Made by a program: the position numbers and the translations under genes
Source of the DNA: Acidovorax radicis N35
GTDB lineage: Bacteria; Pseudomonadota; Gammaproteobacteria; Burkholderiales; Burkholderiaceae_C
Reading direction: 5' to 3'
DNA length: 64,000 nt
NCBI RefSeq assembly: GCF_000204195.1
Contig: NZ_AFBG01000020.1
Location: 434,001 to 498,000 of the forward strand
Notes under the pieces: model-generated
The model's database searches: none
Seen by the model: the letters and a program-made list of their open reading frames with translations, nothing else
Told to the model about the DNA's origin: nothing
Shown: in pieces, positions 27,580 to 36,607 of the stretch
Layout: every line of letters starts with the position of its first letter
How positions within the stretch are numbered: position 1 is the first letter of the stretch

Positions 27580-28782
27580 TTACCAGCTCACTTCGCGGTC
27601 TGGTGTGGCGCTGATCTTGTGGATCGACAGGTCGGCCCCGTCAAATTCCTCTTCCTGCGTGAGCCGCAGGCCCACCGTGCTCTTGAGGATGCCGTACACC
27701 ACAAAGCCCCCCACCAGCGCCCAGGCCACGCCCAGGGTGGTGCCGATCAACTGGGCCGAGAGGCTCACACCACCCAGCCCGCCCAACGCCTTGCTGCCGA
27801 AAATGCCTGCAGCCAGTCCGCCCCACGTGCCACAAAGGCCATGCAGCGGCCACACGCCGAGCACATCATCGATCTTCCAGCGGTTCTGCGTGAGCGTGAA
27901 CATCACCACAAAGATGGCCCCCGCCACGGCGCCTACCACCAGCGCGCCCAGCGGGTGCATCAGGTCAGAGCCCGCGCACACGGCCACCAGCCCGGCCAAC
28001 GGGCCGTTGTGCACAAAGCCAGGATCGTTCTTGCCCAACACCAAGGCAGCCAGCGTGCCGCCCACCATGGCCATCAACGAATTGACGGCCACCAGGCCGG
28101 AGAGCTTGTCCACGGTCTGTGCGCTCATCACATTGAACCCAAACCAGCCCACCACCAGCACCCAGGCACCCAGCGCGAGGAAGGGGATGTTGGACGGCGG
28201 GTGTGCAGAGATCGCACCGTCCTTGCGGTAGCGGTTGGCGCGCGAGCCCAGCAGGATCACGGCGGGCAGGGCGATCCACCCGCCCATGGCATGCACGACG
28301 ATGGAGCCCGCAAAGTCGTGGAACTCTTCGCCCGTCAGTCCCTTGATCCAGGCCTGCACTCCAAAGTGCTGGTTCCAGGCAATGCCTTCAAAGAACGGAT
28401 ACACAAACCCCACAATGACCGCCGTGGCTATCAACTGGGGCCAGAACTTGGCCCGCTCCGCGATCCCGCCCGACACAATCGCCGGAATGGCTGCCGCAAA
28501 GGTGAGCAAGAAGAAGAACTTGACCAGCGCATAACCGTTTTGCTGCGTCAACGATTCCGCACCCACGAAGAAGTGCGTTCCGTACGCCACGCTGTAGCCG
28601 ACCACGAAATACACCACGGTGGACACCGAGAAATCCACCAGGATCTTGACCAGCGCATTCACCTGGTTTTTTTTGCGAACCGTGCCCAGTTCCAGAAAGG
28701 CAAACCCTGCATGCATGGCCAGCACCATGATGGCCCCCAGAAGAATGAACAGGGCATCTGTGCCCTGTTTGAGTGCTTCCAT
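27580..28782 (-). CDS. amtB: ammonium transporter
   Basis: Inner-membrane ammonium channel of the Amt/MEP/Rh family, 400 residues with about 11 transmembrane helices and no long N-terminal signal peptide. The two pore histidines lie in VVHAMGG and PLHGLCGTWGG. GGIAERAKFWP and the C-terminal GLRLTQEEEFDGADLSIH, which couples to GlnK, are conserved. No glnK lies next to it, unlike the usual glnK-amtB pair. A sigma-54-type promoter and an NtrC-like dyad upstream point to induction under nitrogen limitation. The ribosome binding site is GAGGAT. Confidence 0.94.
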   Translation of the reverse strand: MEALKQGTDALFILLGAIMVLAMHAGFAFLELGTVRKKNQVNALVKILVDFSVSTVVYFVVGYSVAYGTHFFVGAESLTQQNGYALVKFFFLLTFAAAIPAIVSGGIAERAKFWPQLIATAVIVGFVYPFFEGIAWNQHFGVQAWIKGLTGEEFHDFAGSIVVHAMGGWIALPAVILLGSRANRYRKDGAISAHPPSNIPFLALGAWVLVVGWFGFNVMSAQTVDKLSGLVAVNSLMAMVGGTLAALVLGKNDPGFVHNGPLAGLVAVCAGSDLMHPLGALVVGAVAGAIFVVMFTLTQNRWKIDDVLGVWPLHGLCGTWGGLAAGIFGSKALGGLGGVSLSAQLIGTTLGVAWALVGGFVVYGILKSTVGLRLTQEEEFDGADLSIHKISATPDREVSW

Positions 28783-28854
28783 AACATCCTCGCGCGATTG
28801 GTTGATCTGTTCTGGTGCGTTTTAAACCTATTCACCAGATTTGCACCAAATTGA

Positions 28855-28871
28855 AGCAAAAACCGCGCCAG
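28855..28871 (-). promoter_or_regulatory. sigma-54 promoter of amtB
   Basis: The minus strand reads CTGGCGCGGTTTTTGCT, with GG and GC spaced by ten bases as in the -24/-12 consensus TGGCAC-N5-TTGC. Transcription would start about 60 bases before the amtB ATG. Confidence 0.75.
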
Positions 28872-28888
28872 ACGATGGTGCGTTGTTT

Positions 28889-28905
28889 TGCACCGTTTTG
28901 GTGTG
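28889..28905. promoter_or_regulatory. NtrC-like enhancer site for amtB
   Basis: TGCACC-gtttt-GGTGTG resembles the NtrC dyad TGCACC-N5-GGTGCA with one mismatch. It lies about 20 bases from the -24 element, closer than typical enhancers. A further half-site GGTGCA lies near 28.92 kb and another, TTTGCACC, downstream of the promoter. Confidence 0.5.
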
Positions 28906-29043
28906 GCGGGGCGAAATGTGGGGTGCATTGGCGCGAACTGGGTATGGGCTCGCCAAGTGCCTGGTGTGGGAGCGTGCAATCCGCGTGTGGTGGGACGCAG
29001 GACGCAGGGGCCTTGCTGCAAACTCCAGTTCTGAAACAAACAG

Positions 29044-29097
29044 AGCTCTAGCGCTTAGTGGGTAAAATTTTATTGCTATAAAAATAATAGCGATTGA
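29044..29097. repeat. dispersed intergenic repeat, copy D
   Basis: AGCTCTAGCGCTTAGTGGGT followed by AAAATTTTATTGCTATAAAAATAATAGCG. The TAGCGCTTA core and the TAT-rich arm match the family, but the second AAGCGC half is lost. It lies in the 572-base gap between amtB and ribD. The remaining part of that gap (29.1-29.35 kb) shows no gene, terminator or other structure I can support. Confidence 0.55.
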
Positions 29098-29337
29098 GCG
29101 GGTTTTTTTTCTTTCTATCTCTGTCCCCCAGTGCGAAACCAACCCAAACTGCGTGGTGTGGAATTGCTCGGTCGCTGCATGGCCGCGCATGCTGAACCGG
29201 TGAAAGGAGATAGTGCAAGAGGGGGCGCAGGTTCTTTTTGAACGCGCCCAGTGAGGCTGTGACGCCAGACCATTGCCATCTTTTGACTAGCGCCAACCCC
29301 GACTCACCAGTCCATCCACAGGCGGTGATTGGTAGGT

Positions 29338-29364
29338 AGGGCTCTATCAGAACTCTAGAAGCTA
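29338..29364. repeat. partial intergenic repeat overlapping the ribD stop
   Basis: GGCTCTATCAGAACTCTAGA then AGCTATC carries the TCTAGAAGCTAT arm of the repeat family. The ribD stop codon and its last residues (Asp-Ser-Phe) are written by this arm on the minus strand. Confidence 0.4.
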
Positions 29365-30464
29365 TCGCGCCCCTGCACGCGGGCCACAATGCGCAGATCC
29401 GCCCCCAGGGTGTCTACGGATTTGAATTCCAGCGCCAGGCCATCGGCCAAGGCTGTCAGTGGGCCAAAGTCTGCAATGCCACGCCCCGTACCCAAAAGCC
29501 GTGGTGCCAGGTACAGCAACAGCTCATCGACCAGACCTTCTCGGACCAGAGAGCCATTGAGCTTGTGCCCGGCCTCTACATGCAGCTCGTTGATGCCCCT
29601 TGTGCCAAGGTCCCGGAGCATTGCCGAAAGATCGACTTTGCCGTTCGCATTGGGCAAATGGATCACGGTTGCCCCACGGGCTTGCAAGGCCGCCTTCTTG
29701 GCTTCGTTTGCGGAGGCCGTGTAGACCAAGCAGTCACGCCCATCCATCAAAAGATTGGCATCCGTGGGCAGCTGCAGCTGGCTGTCCACCACCACCACAT
29801 GGGGTTGGCGTGGCGTAGGCACTTCGCGGACGTCAAGCCGAGGGTTGTCATCCAACACGGTGCCGATACCCGTCAAGATAGCGCATGCCCTGGCCCTCCA
29901 CGCATGTCCATCTGCCCGTGCCGCACGAGACGTAATCCACTGGCTGGCGCCATTGTTGAGGGCGGTGGTGCCGTCCAGAGAGCTTGCAACTTTCAGCCGA
30001 ACCCAGGGCGTGCCCCGGATCATGCGGCTGAAAAAACCAATGTTGAGGTCTCGGGATTCTTCAGCCCCCGGGCCGACCACGACCTCCACGCCTGCTGCAC
30101 GCAGCCGATCAAAACCATGCCCCGCCACCAGCGGATTGGGGTCGGCAATGGAGGCAACCACTTTGGCGATCCCCGCCTGAATCAGTGCATCGCAACAGGG
30201 GCCGGTTCGCCCGTGGTGGGAGCACGGCTCCAATGTCACATAGGCCGTTGCTCCTCTCGCATCAAGTCCCTTGTCGGCAACGTCGCGCAGGGCCATGACT
30301 TCTGCGTGAGGGCCGCCTGCGCGTTGCGTGAAGCCCTGGCCTATCACGTGACCATTCGGCGCTACAAGTACGCAACCAACGCGAGGGTTGGGGTTGGAAA
30401 CAAAAAGCGCCTGGGTGGCGAGCCCAAGCGCTTTATCAAGATCCGGTTTCAGGGCAAATTTCAT
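29355..30464 (-). CDS. ribD: bifunctional riboflavin deaminase/reductase RibD
   Basis: Catalyses the deamination and the reduction of the pyrimidine intermediate in riboflavin synthesis. The 369-residue protein has an N-terminal zinc deaminase domain with NPNPRVGCVLV, HAEVMAL (zinc His and catalytic Glu) and EPCSHHGRTGPCCDAL (zinc Cys pair). The C-terminal reductase domain has RLKVASSLDGTTALNNGASQ, then the WITSRAARADGHAWRA stretch and VEAGHKLNGSLV. It lies 40 bases after pilE on the same strand and may be read from the pilin operon. There is no FMN riboswitch in the short gap. Other riboflavin genes are not in the window. Confidence 0.96.
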   Translation of the reverse strand: MKFALKPDLDKALGLATQALFVSNPNPRVGCVLVAPNGHVIGQGFTQRAGGPHAEVMALRDVADKGLDARGATAYVTLEPCSHHGRTGPCCDALIQAGIAKVVASIADPNPLVAGHGFDRLRAAGVEVVVGPGAEESRDLNIGFFSRMIRGTPWVRLKVASSLDGTTALNNGASQWITSRAARADGHAWRARACAILTGIGTVLDDNPRLDVREVPTPRQPHVVVVDSQLQLPTDANLLMDGRDCLVYTASANEAKKAALQARGATVIHLPNANGKVDLSAMLRDLGTRGINELHVEAGHKLNGSLVREGLVDELLLYLAPRLLGTGRGIADFGPLTALADGLALEFKSVDTLGADLRIVARVQGRDSF

Positions 30465-30504
30465 AGTCCCCGAATGGTAGCAATCATCTCGTCAGACAAC
30501 TGGT

Positions 30505-30927
30505 CTATCGATTCCAGCAATCTTCAACCGTTCTTCCGCCAGACAGAGGTGTTGCATCGCGCACTCCAGCCTGGTTTAGGGAGTAGTTCCCACAAGGATC
30601 ATTCAACTGGGGAGCGGCACGAGTGGCCGTAAGTGTGAATGTGCCCGCGATCCCCCCCACAGGTGAGACTAGGGATATTACGTACCCGCCGGAAGGAACT
30701 GCAGACAATGTTGGAGGAAAGGCCGCGGTTGCAGGATATTGCCCCGTAGCGGTAGAGGCTCGCTCTAACCATTGGGCCGCTTGAAGAAGTCCGGCTCGAG
30801 CTTCAGCCCTCCGGCCACGGGCCAAGTATTCCCTGTAGCTTGGGAGCGCGATAGCGGTAAGAATGCCAATAATTGCAACCACTATCATTACTTCAATAAG
30901 CGTAAATCCGTGACTATTTTTTTTCAT
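30505..30927 (-). CDS. pilE: type IV pilin-like protein PilE
   Basis: Minor pilin of 140 residues at the end of a minor-pilin operon. The prepilin leader is MKKNSHG, cleaved before [20 protein letters not shown], with the conserved Glu at position 5 of the mature protein. Two Cys near the C terminus (DPCGNY and EDCWNR) would form the D-region disulfide. It follows pilY1 by 18 bases. It is the PilE/minor-pilin type found next to pilY1 and not a major PilA pilin, judging by operon position. Confidence 0.9.
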   Translation of the reverse strand: MKKNSHGFTLIEVMIVVAIIGILTAIALPSYREYLARGRRAEARAGLLQAAQWLERASTATGQYPATAAFPPTLSAVPSGGYVISLVSPVGGIAGTFTLTATRAAPQLNDPCGNYSLNQAGVRDATPLSGGRTVEDCWNR

Positions 30928-30945
30928 ATTGGTAATCCAGATGAA

Positions 30946-33900
30946 TTACTGAACCTGCCGCCAGCTTGGTCGCAAAGGCTGTTCTGGCATTAGTCTCATT
31001 TGGTCATCCTTCGAAAGTGGTGGAGATCCTCCACCTCCAGCTTGACCTGCTTCACCTTTCACTAAAACTTTATTGGGCAAGTAGATATTAGTTTTCGAAC
31101 CAGCAGTGGTGTTCATTCGCGCTGTCAAAACTCCAGAAATAGCATCACCCGAATTATAATAGCCATCCCCGTTTTTATCAAGCAACTGAACGCTGGGGGA
31201 GCGACCATCCATGATGTTCAAGAAGGTTCTGTACTGTTTTTCCGCTTGCGGGTTGGGGCTGCAAGTAGGCCCACCGATCAGGGCGCTAGAGGCGGGAACT
31301 TGTGAAAGAACTTCTAGATTATTGCTTCCGTCGTAAAAATAAGCAGGCTTCAGGAGGCGTTCTCCGGATACAGGTAAATCAAAATACCATCCTTTTTTCG
31401 CTGAAGGACCTGTGTAGGCGACAATGTTTTGCGACATTGATGAAAATGTATTACCGGCATATACGCCAGATCCGCTAGCCGAACTGACCACCGTTTGAGC
31501 CACTAAGGAAGTGCGGCCTGCGACAGAAGCTCCGGGAAATGCTGGGTCCACAGATATTACGCCACCGCTACTATTCTTGTATTTTGTGCTATCCAAAATG
31601 GAATAGAAGGTCTGTGAAGATACATCCGTTCGATCTGCCAGAGTGATACTGCGTCCCGTACCGAAGGCGACCATCATGCCGCCAGCGCCGCGGTCATTTA
31701 CCTTCACTGTGGGTGGGGCAGTAATAGGCTGGATATTTCCGGTGCCATCCTTTGCGGAGTAAAGAGGAGAACCACTCAGTGCTACGCCCCAAGAGGTGGG
31801 TGCTGTGCTGGAAATGTCAAATTTCCACATGTTGCCTCGAAGATCGCCTGCATATACGATATCTGGTTTTCCGTCGCTATTAAGATCAACCATTCGAGGT
31901 GCAGAGAGTCCATTTTGCACAGCCTGTGCGCTTCCAACGGCGGCAGCACTGATTCTCTTGAGTTCCTTTGCTCCGTCAAGATATTGAATCAGCAGTACGG
32001 GGCGTTCGTTGGTGCTATTGTACCCATTGCCCAAAATGACGGCCCACCTATCATCATTCAACTTCACCATTTGGGTGGGAACGTATGGGTTAGATGGGTC
32101 AACAACTGGGGCGGCAAAAATGTGACCAATATCCGCCTCTTCTGCGGTGGGCAACAGTACATCAGCTGGATGGATTGTTTTGTCCATTTGTACCGTAACT
32201 GTGGCGCCAGCCGAATTGTTGGTGAAATCTGATGGAATTAATCCATCTGTTGTACCAGGCTTGGTGACGTCAAGAATAAAATAACCCTTGCCGCCGGCCG
32301 CAAGCGTCCCCACTAAAAGAGTACGCCAATCTGGAATGCCTGCAATAGGACCTGCGACGTTTGCATCGCCCGTAAATGGCGATCCGTCTACATAATAGCG
32401 ATGAGAGTAACCTGGGTCGGATAGTTGAGTTAGCTCCTTAATAACTCCTTTTGGAATGTAGGCCAGCTTCTCTTCTCCGTCAAGTGCGGAAAATCCATGA
32501 AGCATACCATCGTTGCCACCCACATAAATCATGGGAATGCGTTTTCTATTAGTGCTGGAAAATGACTTGTATCCGGAGAAAGTAAAATTGCTAACTGGTG
32601 CTGGGGTATACCAAATACTCGAATTAACGATGTCACCTTGACGAGAACCTCTTACCCTGAAAGGCTCAGTCACGGTGGCACCTTCCTTGGTTCTGTCTCC
32701 TCGAATGAAATTCACGCGATTTTCGCCCAGGGACCCAGCATCGAGCATCAGCTTTTGTGTGGCGCTGAGCTTAGTGTTTGCGAGATCCCATTCAAACGTT
32801 ACACCCGAATTTGTAACATCGTTGGTGGTATAAATTACCCGATTGGAAACAGTTGACAAAGCATCCAGCTTTTGGGCCGTGGTCACTCTGTCGGCTGGTG
32901 CCAATGCTCCTACATTAATACCCCATCCTGGATTTGCGGTTTCAGTGCCCGTGACTGCAGCAACTTTGTCTGATCTCACATAACCAGTCCATTTGGCGGC
33001 GTCATATCCAGCTTTGAATACACCAGCATCCGAGCGGGCCACGGTCGTTGCTGAACCAGCTGCGGTGGTGATGGGCTTGCTATTGTCTGCGATGATGACA
33101 TTCAAGATGTCTTGAAACGCAGCTGTAAGAGCGGCAGCATTAGTAGCTGGATAAAATTTCCCACGGCTATTGATGGCCATATGCCAGATATCTTCCTGGC
33201 GTTGGGAGTCACCCAGTCCGACTTCTACTGTATTTCTCCAAGCTCTCGTCCCAACAATTGCCCTGGAAAAATCACCCCCGTACATTCCATCCGCAACACT
33301 AAACAAAGGATTAGTTCCAGTGCTTGGCCAATTGGCGGCTGCATTGAAGCCAATTGTATACGTCTGCATGTGTTGCCAGGTAGCAGGATTGTTCTTTGGA
33401 TTCCAGTATTCAGAAACGGTTTGGGATGTAGCACCATCAAAAAAAGTCTCTGCACCCGCCTTTTTTATTTGTGGCGACAAATTATTTGTAATGCCAGGCT
33501 GCAAATCTTGGGACCAATAGTGAAACGCCATGTCAGATAACGTGGGTTTGCGTGGTGAGGTTCCAAAATCACCAAAGGCATCCTGATAAATACGGGTTTC
33601 GTCGGAAGTTGGTGAATATACTGTACCGTCCGGAAATGTCTTCGCTGTGCCGTCTACATTGCCAATGGCTGCAGCATTAATGAGGTTTTGAGTGGTGTTG
33701 TCGTAGTTGTTCCAGCCACCATCGGTCATCAAGATGTTGTAAGAACGCCTGCAAGTTTCCGGTGCTGCGTCCGCAGTGCCAGGTGTAGCATTCCACGGAC
33801 TATTTGCACCGGTTGTTTTAAGATACTCTCCAGCGTTGTACATCATCTGGTGGGTAGGGGTACCTGCATCGGCTGCTAAGGTTGCAATCCAACGATAAAA

Positions 33901-34293
33901 TTGGCCTCTGTGGCTGGGGTCTGTCGGCGTGACAGGGCCAGTCAATTCCCGCATGGTGTTGTTGGCAACTCCCCCTACGGCACAGTCTGCATGAATGCTG
34001 GGAATGGTATTGCATCGCCACATGGACTGATATGCGAGTCGAATGGCGCCGTCAGGCATAACGCCTGGCGCAAAGGCTGTCGTGAGTGCATTTCGCAACG
34101 CGAGCATACCGGCAGCACCCATACTGCCTGAGTTGTCTACACTAACAATAACATTAGGTGCTGGCAGGGTGCTTGCTGTGCCTGCGGGATATTGCGCAAG
34201 ATTCAAAGATGCGCCAAAGGCGAAATTTGGAAATATGATACTGGTGATGAGGATACTCAGCACCGTTTTTTGAAGATGGGTAGGTGTTTTCAT
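30946..34293 (-). CDS. pilY1: type IV pilus tip adhesin / biogenesis factor PilY1
   Basis: Large secreted protein of 1115 residues associated with the pilus tip, needed for pilus extension and surface sensing. A signal peptide ends near FAFGA. The von Willebrand A-type N-terminal domain has the metal site DNSGSMG (Asp 53). The C-terminal PilC/PilY beta-propeller includes a Ca-binding loop DLNSDGKPD followed by IVYAGDLRGNMWKFD. A second EF-hand-like loop, DKNGDGYYNSGD, lies near the end. The ATG was placed ten codons into the longer frame because GGAG precedes it by eight bases and a signal peptide follows. Codon use is more AT-rich than in the flanking genes. Confidence 0.93.
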   Translation of the reverse strand: MKTPTHLQKTVLSILITSIIFPNFAFGASLNLAQYPAGTASTLPAPNVIVSVDNSGSMGAAGMLALRNALTTAFAPGVMPDGAIRLAYQSMWRCNTIPSIHADCAVGGVANNTMRELTGPVTPTDPSHRGQFYRWIATLAADAGTPTHQMMYNAGEYLKTTGANSPWNATPGTADAAPETCRRSYNILMTDGGWNNYDNTTQNLINAAAIGNVDGTAKTFPDGTVYSPTSDETRIYQDAFGDFGTSPRKPTLSDMAFHYWSQDLQPGITNNLSPQIKKAGAETFFDGATSQTVSEYWNPKNNPATWQHMQTYTIGFNAAANWPSTGTNPLFSVADGMYGGDFSRAIVGTRAWRNTVEVGLGDSQRQEDIWHMAINSRGKFYPATNAAALTAAFQDILNVIIADNSKPITTAAGSATTVARSDAGVFKAGYDAAKWTGYVRSDKVAAVTGTETANPGWGINVGALAPADRVTTAQKLDALSTVSNRVIYTTNDVTNSGVTFEWDLANTKLSATQKLMLDAGSLGENRVNFIRGDRTKEGATVTEPFRVRGSRQGDIVNSSIWYTPAPVSNFTFSGYKSFSSTNRKRIPMIYVGGNDGMLHGFSALDGEEKLAYIPKGVIKELTQLSDPGYSHRYYVDGSPFTGDANVAGPIAGIPDWRTLLVGTLAAGGKGYFILDVTKPGTTDGLIPSDFTNNSAGATVTVQMDKTIHPADVLLPTAEEADIGHIFAAPVVDPSNPYVPTQMVKLNDDRWAVILGNGYNSTNERPVLLIQYLDGAKELKRISAAAVGSAQAVQNGLSAPRMVDLNSDGKPDIVYAGDLRGNMWKFDISSTAPTSWGVALSGSPLYSAKDGTGNIQPITAPPTVKVNDRGAGGMMVAFGTGRSITLADRTDVSSQTFYSILDSTKYKNSSGGVISVDPAFPGASVAGRTSLVAQTVVSSASGSGVYAGNTFSSMSQNIVAYTGPSAKKGWYFDLPVSGERLLKPAYFYDGSNNLEVLSQVPASSALIGGPTCSPNPQAEKQYRTFLNIMDGRSPSVQLLDKNGDGYYNSGDAISGVLTARMNTTAGSKTNIYLPNKVLVKGEAGQAGGGGSPPLSKDDQMRLMPEQPLRPSWRQVQ

Positions 34294-34336
34294 ATATATG
34301 CTCCGGCATTTATAATTAATCAAAGATGAGATCTCA

Positions 34337-35059
34337 TCAATCTTTCTTTTTTTGTCTTACAAATGTAGTTTGCAAAACCACTTGAGTTCCGGGTTTAAGT
34401 CCACGGGCTATTGCGGTGATGCGGTAAACAACTCTGGGAACAATGTTTAGAGCTAAATTTGTATTTGAACCAGTTGTAATAATGTCGGCGTTACCGGCTG
34501 ATGGGTCATATCGCATAACCTCAATCCAGTACCATCCGCCCCGACCAGCGGTGGTATCATTTAGTATGGTATTACTTAGGACTCCCTTTTGGGCGCCTGT
34601 ATATTGACCATAGCGCGCCCCACTGGGAAGCATGCTGGTAAGCGTAGCGCTGTCTGCCCAGAAATCCTGGTTGCCGGTCTGTTTTAAGCATATTCCATTA
34701 ATACAGCCCGTAGACACAGTGCCCAACTGATAATATAGATCGGTAGTTTCCTTATCTTCGTTGGGAAACCAGACGGTATTGCTGGGGTCTGGAACACGGC
34801 AAATGGCGGGTACACCCGCGGTGGGAACACATGCAGTTCCGTCGGGCCGGGTTCCTCTCACATCGAACTCGGCATCTTGGATGAGGGCTTGCGCGGCTTC
34901 AAATGCACGCTGGTAGTCAGCGTCATTACCAACAATAAGCTCATTAAAAAGCGCGGAGCGAGATGCCCACAATGAAAGCAATGTGGAGAGAAGGACGATA
35001 ACAATCACAACAAAAAGCGAAACGCCTCTTTGCTGCGGCATGAGTGAAATGGGTTTCAT
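34337..35059 (-). CDS. pilX: minor pilin assembly protein PilX
   Basis: Minor pilin of 240 residues. The leader MKPISLMPQQRG is followed by VSLFVVIVIVLLSTLLSLWA, an N-terminal helix lacking Glu at position 5, which is usual for PilX. Middle sequence DYQRAFEAAQALIQDAEFDV is the family signature (AFQAAEALI-like). It forms part of the priming complex with PilV, PilW, FimT and PilE. It lies between pilW (12-base gap) and pilY1. Confidence 0.9.
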   Translation of the reverse strand: MKPISLMPQQRGVSLFVVIVIVLLSTLLSLWASRSALFNELIVGNDADYQRAFEAAQALIQDAEFDVRGTRPDGTACVPTAGVPAICRVPDPSNTVWFPNEDKETTDLYYQLGTVSTGCINGICLKQTGNQDFWADSATLTSMLPSGARYGQYTGAQKGVLSNTILNDTTAGRGGWYWIEVMRYDPSAGNADIITTGSNTNLALNIVPRVVYRITAIARGLKPGTQVVLQTTFVRQKKKD

Positions 35060-35071
35060 GGTTATATTGTT

Positions 35072-35929
35072 TTAAATTCGACCTTGTCCGCGCAACTGAT
35101 ACGTATTGCGGAAAACCATATGCGTTCGGTTTCCGTAGGAGGCGAGATTCCCGGCGCAGTTAGTATATTGGGCATCCAAGGCAGCAGCGCCTTTCGTATC
35201 AATACGCTCGTCCCCCATCAGGTCGAGGCACACCTCAACGCCGAAAACTCTAGTCCAATCAGTAGCTGCAGTCGCGGCATTCGCTCGCCGAATCGTCGGT
35301 GTACCCAAGAATGCACTTTCTTGAATAAGATACGTCACCTGAAAATTCGATACATTTTTAATAATAGGCTGGGCTGGGCCTGAGGAACCCTGGCACATGA
35401 GGTCTGCACCACTAAGGGTAAAGCTGCTGCTAATATTTCCATTCCCCGCCACGAGGGGGGCCTTTTGGCGCAAGCAGTCTCTGTTTAATTGAGGGTCCGT
35501 GGCATCTTGAAAACTTGGCTCATTAAAAGCTTGCGCCCCCAGTGTCAGGGTAGTGGGCGTGTCCAGGCCATTTACTGTGTTATTGAGTGAGTCAAAAATG
35601 GTTTCAAATGCAACTATGTCCTCTGCATCGATGGCGGCGCCCTCTGGTTTATTCGATGCCAAATCCAATCGAATCGAACCAGCCTGTCTGAGCTGTTGTC
35701 CAATAATTCGGAATGCATAACTTGCTTGCTCTTGCAATCCCGTTGTGTCGCTGACAGCAGTGGACACGCCTCGGGACACCATAAGCGCACCAATGGCAAC
35801 TGCAATGGTTAGCAAACCAATAGCGATCCCCACCATCAATTCAATTAATGTGGCGCCAGTTTGCTGAGAGTATCTTCTGTGTAGCATATTTATTTGCCGA
35901 AATGTCGCTTGTTTACCGTGTGTCGACAT
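35072..35929 (-). CDS. pilW: minor pilin PilW
   Basis: Minor pilin of 285 residues. The cleavage site is YSQQTG before ATLIELMVGIAIGLLTIAVA, so the mature protein starts with Ala rather than Phe; Glu 5 is kept. ASYAFRIIGQQLRQAG is typical of PilW. The ATG with AGGA seven bases upstream gives a 25-residue leader. A second Met would give an 11-residue leader but has no ribosome binding site. Nine bases separate it from pilV. Confidence 0.9.
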   Translation of the reverse strand: MSTHGKQATFRQINMLHRRYSQQTGATLIELMVGIAIGLLTIAVAIGALMVSRGVSTAVSDTTGLQEQASYAFRIIGQQLRQAGSIRLDLASNKPEGAAIDAEDIVAFETIFDSLNNTVNGLDTPTTLTLGAQAFNEPSFQDATDPQLNRDCLRQKAPLVAGNGNISSSFTLSGADLMCQGSSGPAQPIIKNVSNFQVTYLIQESAFLGTPTIRRANAATAATDWTRVFGVEVCLDLMGDERIDTKGAAALDAQYTNCAGNLASYGNRTHMVFRNTYQLRGQGRI

Positions 35930-35938
35930 TTGAAAATC

Positions 35939-36589
35939 CTAAGGAAGCTCAGAGCGTGCATATGGGCACCATGTCATTAACGCAACTGGTCCCCCAGAGA
36001 TATCTTGCTGACACCGACCGACCACTTGAATGTATTGCAGATGGCATATTTTATTGACTGGGCAGCTAACTGCCGAAATCGGACCAGAAATTGCTCCACT
36101 ATTGGATGTAATAAAAGGTGTAATAAAGCTGCCAGTTGTTTCTTTCTCTTTTTGCTGCCAACTAACCAGAATTCCGAGTTGTTTTCGATTGTTTGGATCG
36201 GTTTCGTCATCGGCGACAAAAACCACCGCATCACCTGCTGGTAAGGTGTTTATTACTTGCTGTTTCCAATTTGCGATATCGTGTTGTGCCAATTGCGCAG
36301 GCGTGCAGGCTGCTGTACAGGCGGGTGGAGTCGCCATGGGGCCGGGCGTAGAAACTTGGTAGGTGGCAAGAACGGTGGCGGCTAAAGGGTTTGGATTGAC
36401 TTTTATCTTTTCGCTAAGATTCTCAATTAATCGAATGGCTTGTGCCCTGCGCACCCCATTTTGCGTATCTGCTAAAGTTCGCATTTGCACGCCAAGAATG
36501 CCGAGAATTCCAAGTGCCATAATCACAATGGACACAAGAGATTCCATCAGGCTAAAGCCTTGTTGTTTGAGAATTTGTTTGTTTTTCAT
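35939..36589 (-). CDS. pilV: minor pilin PilV
   Basis: Minor pilin of 216 residues. Leader MKNKQILKQQG, cleaved before FSLMESLVSIVIMALGILGI. Glu 5 is present. The LGVQMRTLADTQNGVRRAQA stretch after the helix is typical of PilV. Several Cys in the second half (ACTAACT, SCPVNKICH, RCQ, WCPY) could form disulfides. It lies between fimT (18-base gap) and pilW. Confidence 0.9.
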   Translation of the reverse strand: MKNKQILKQQGFSLMESLVSIVIMALGILGILGVQMRTLADTQNGVRRAQAIRLIENLSEKIKVNPNPLAATVLATYQVSTPGPMATPPACTAACTPAQLAQHDIANWKQQVINTLPAGDAVVFVADDETDPNNRKQLGILVSWQQKEKETTGSFITPFITSNSGAISGPISAVSCPVNKICHLQYIQVVGRCQQDISGGPVALMTWCPYARSELP

Positions 36590-36607
36590 TGGGTAAAGTA
36601 TTTGGTA

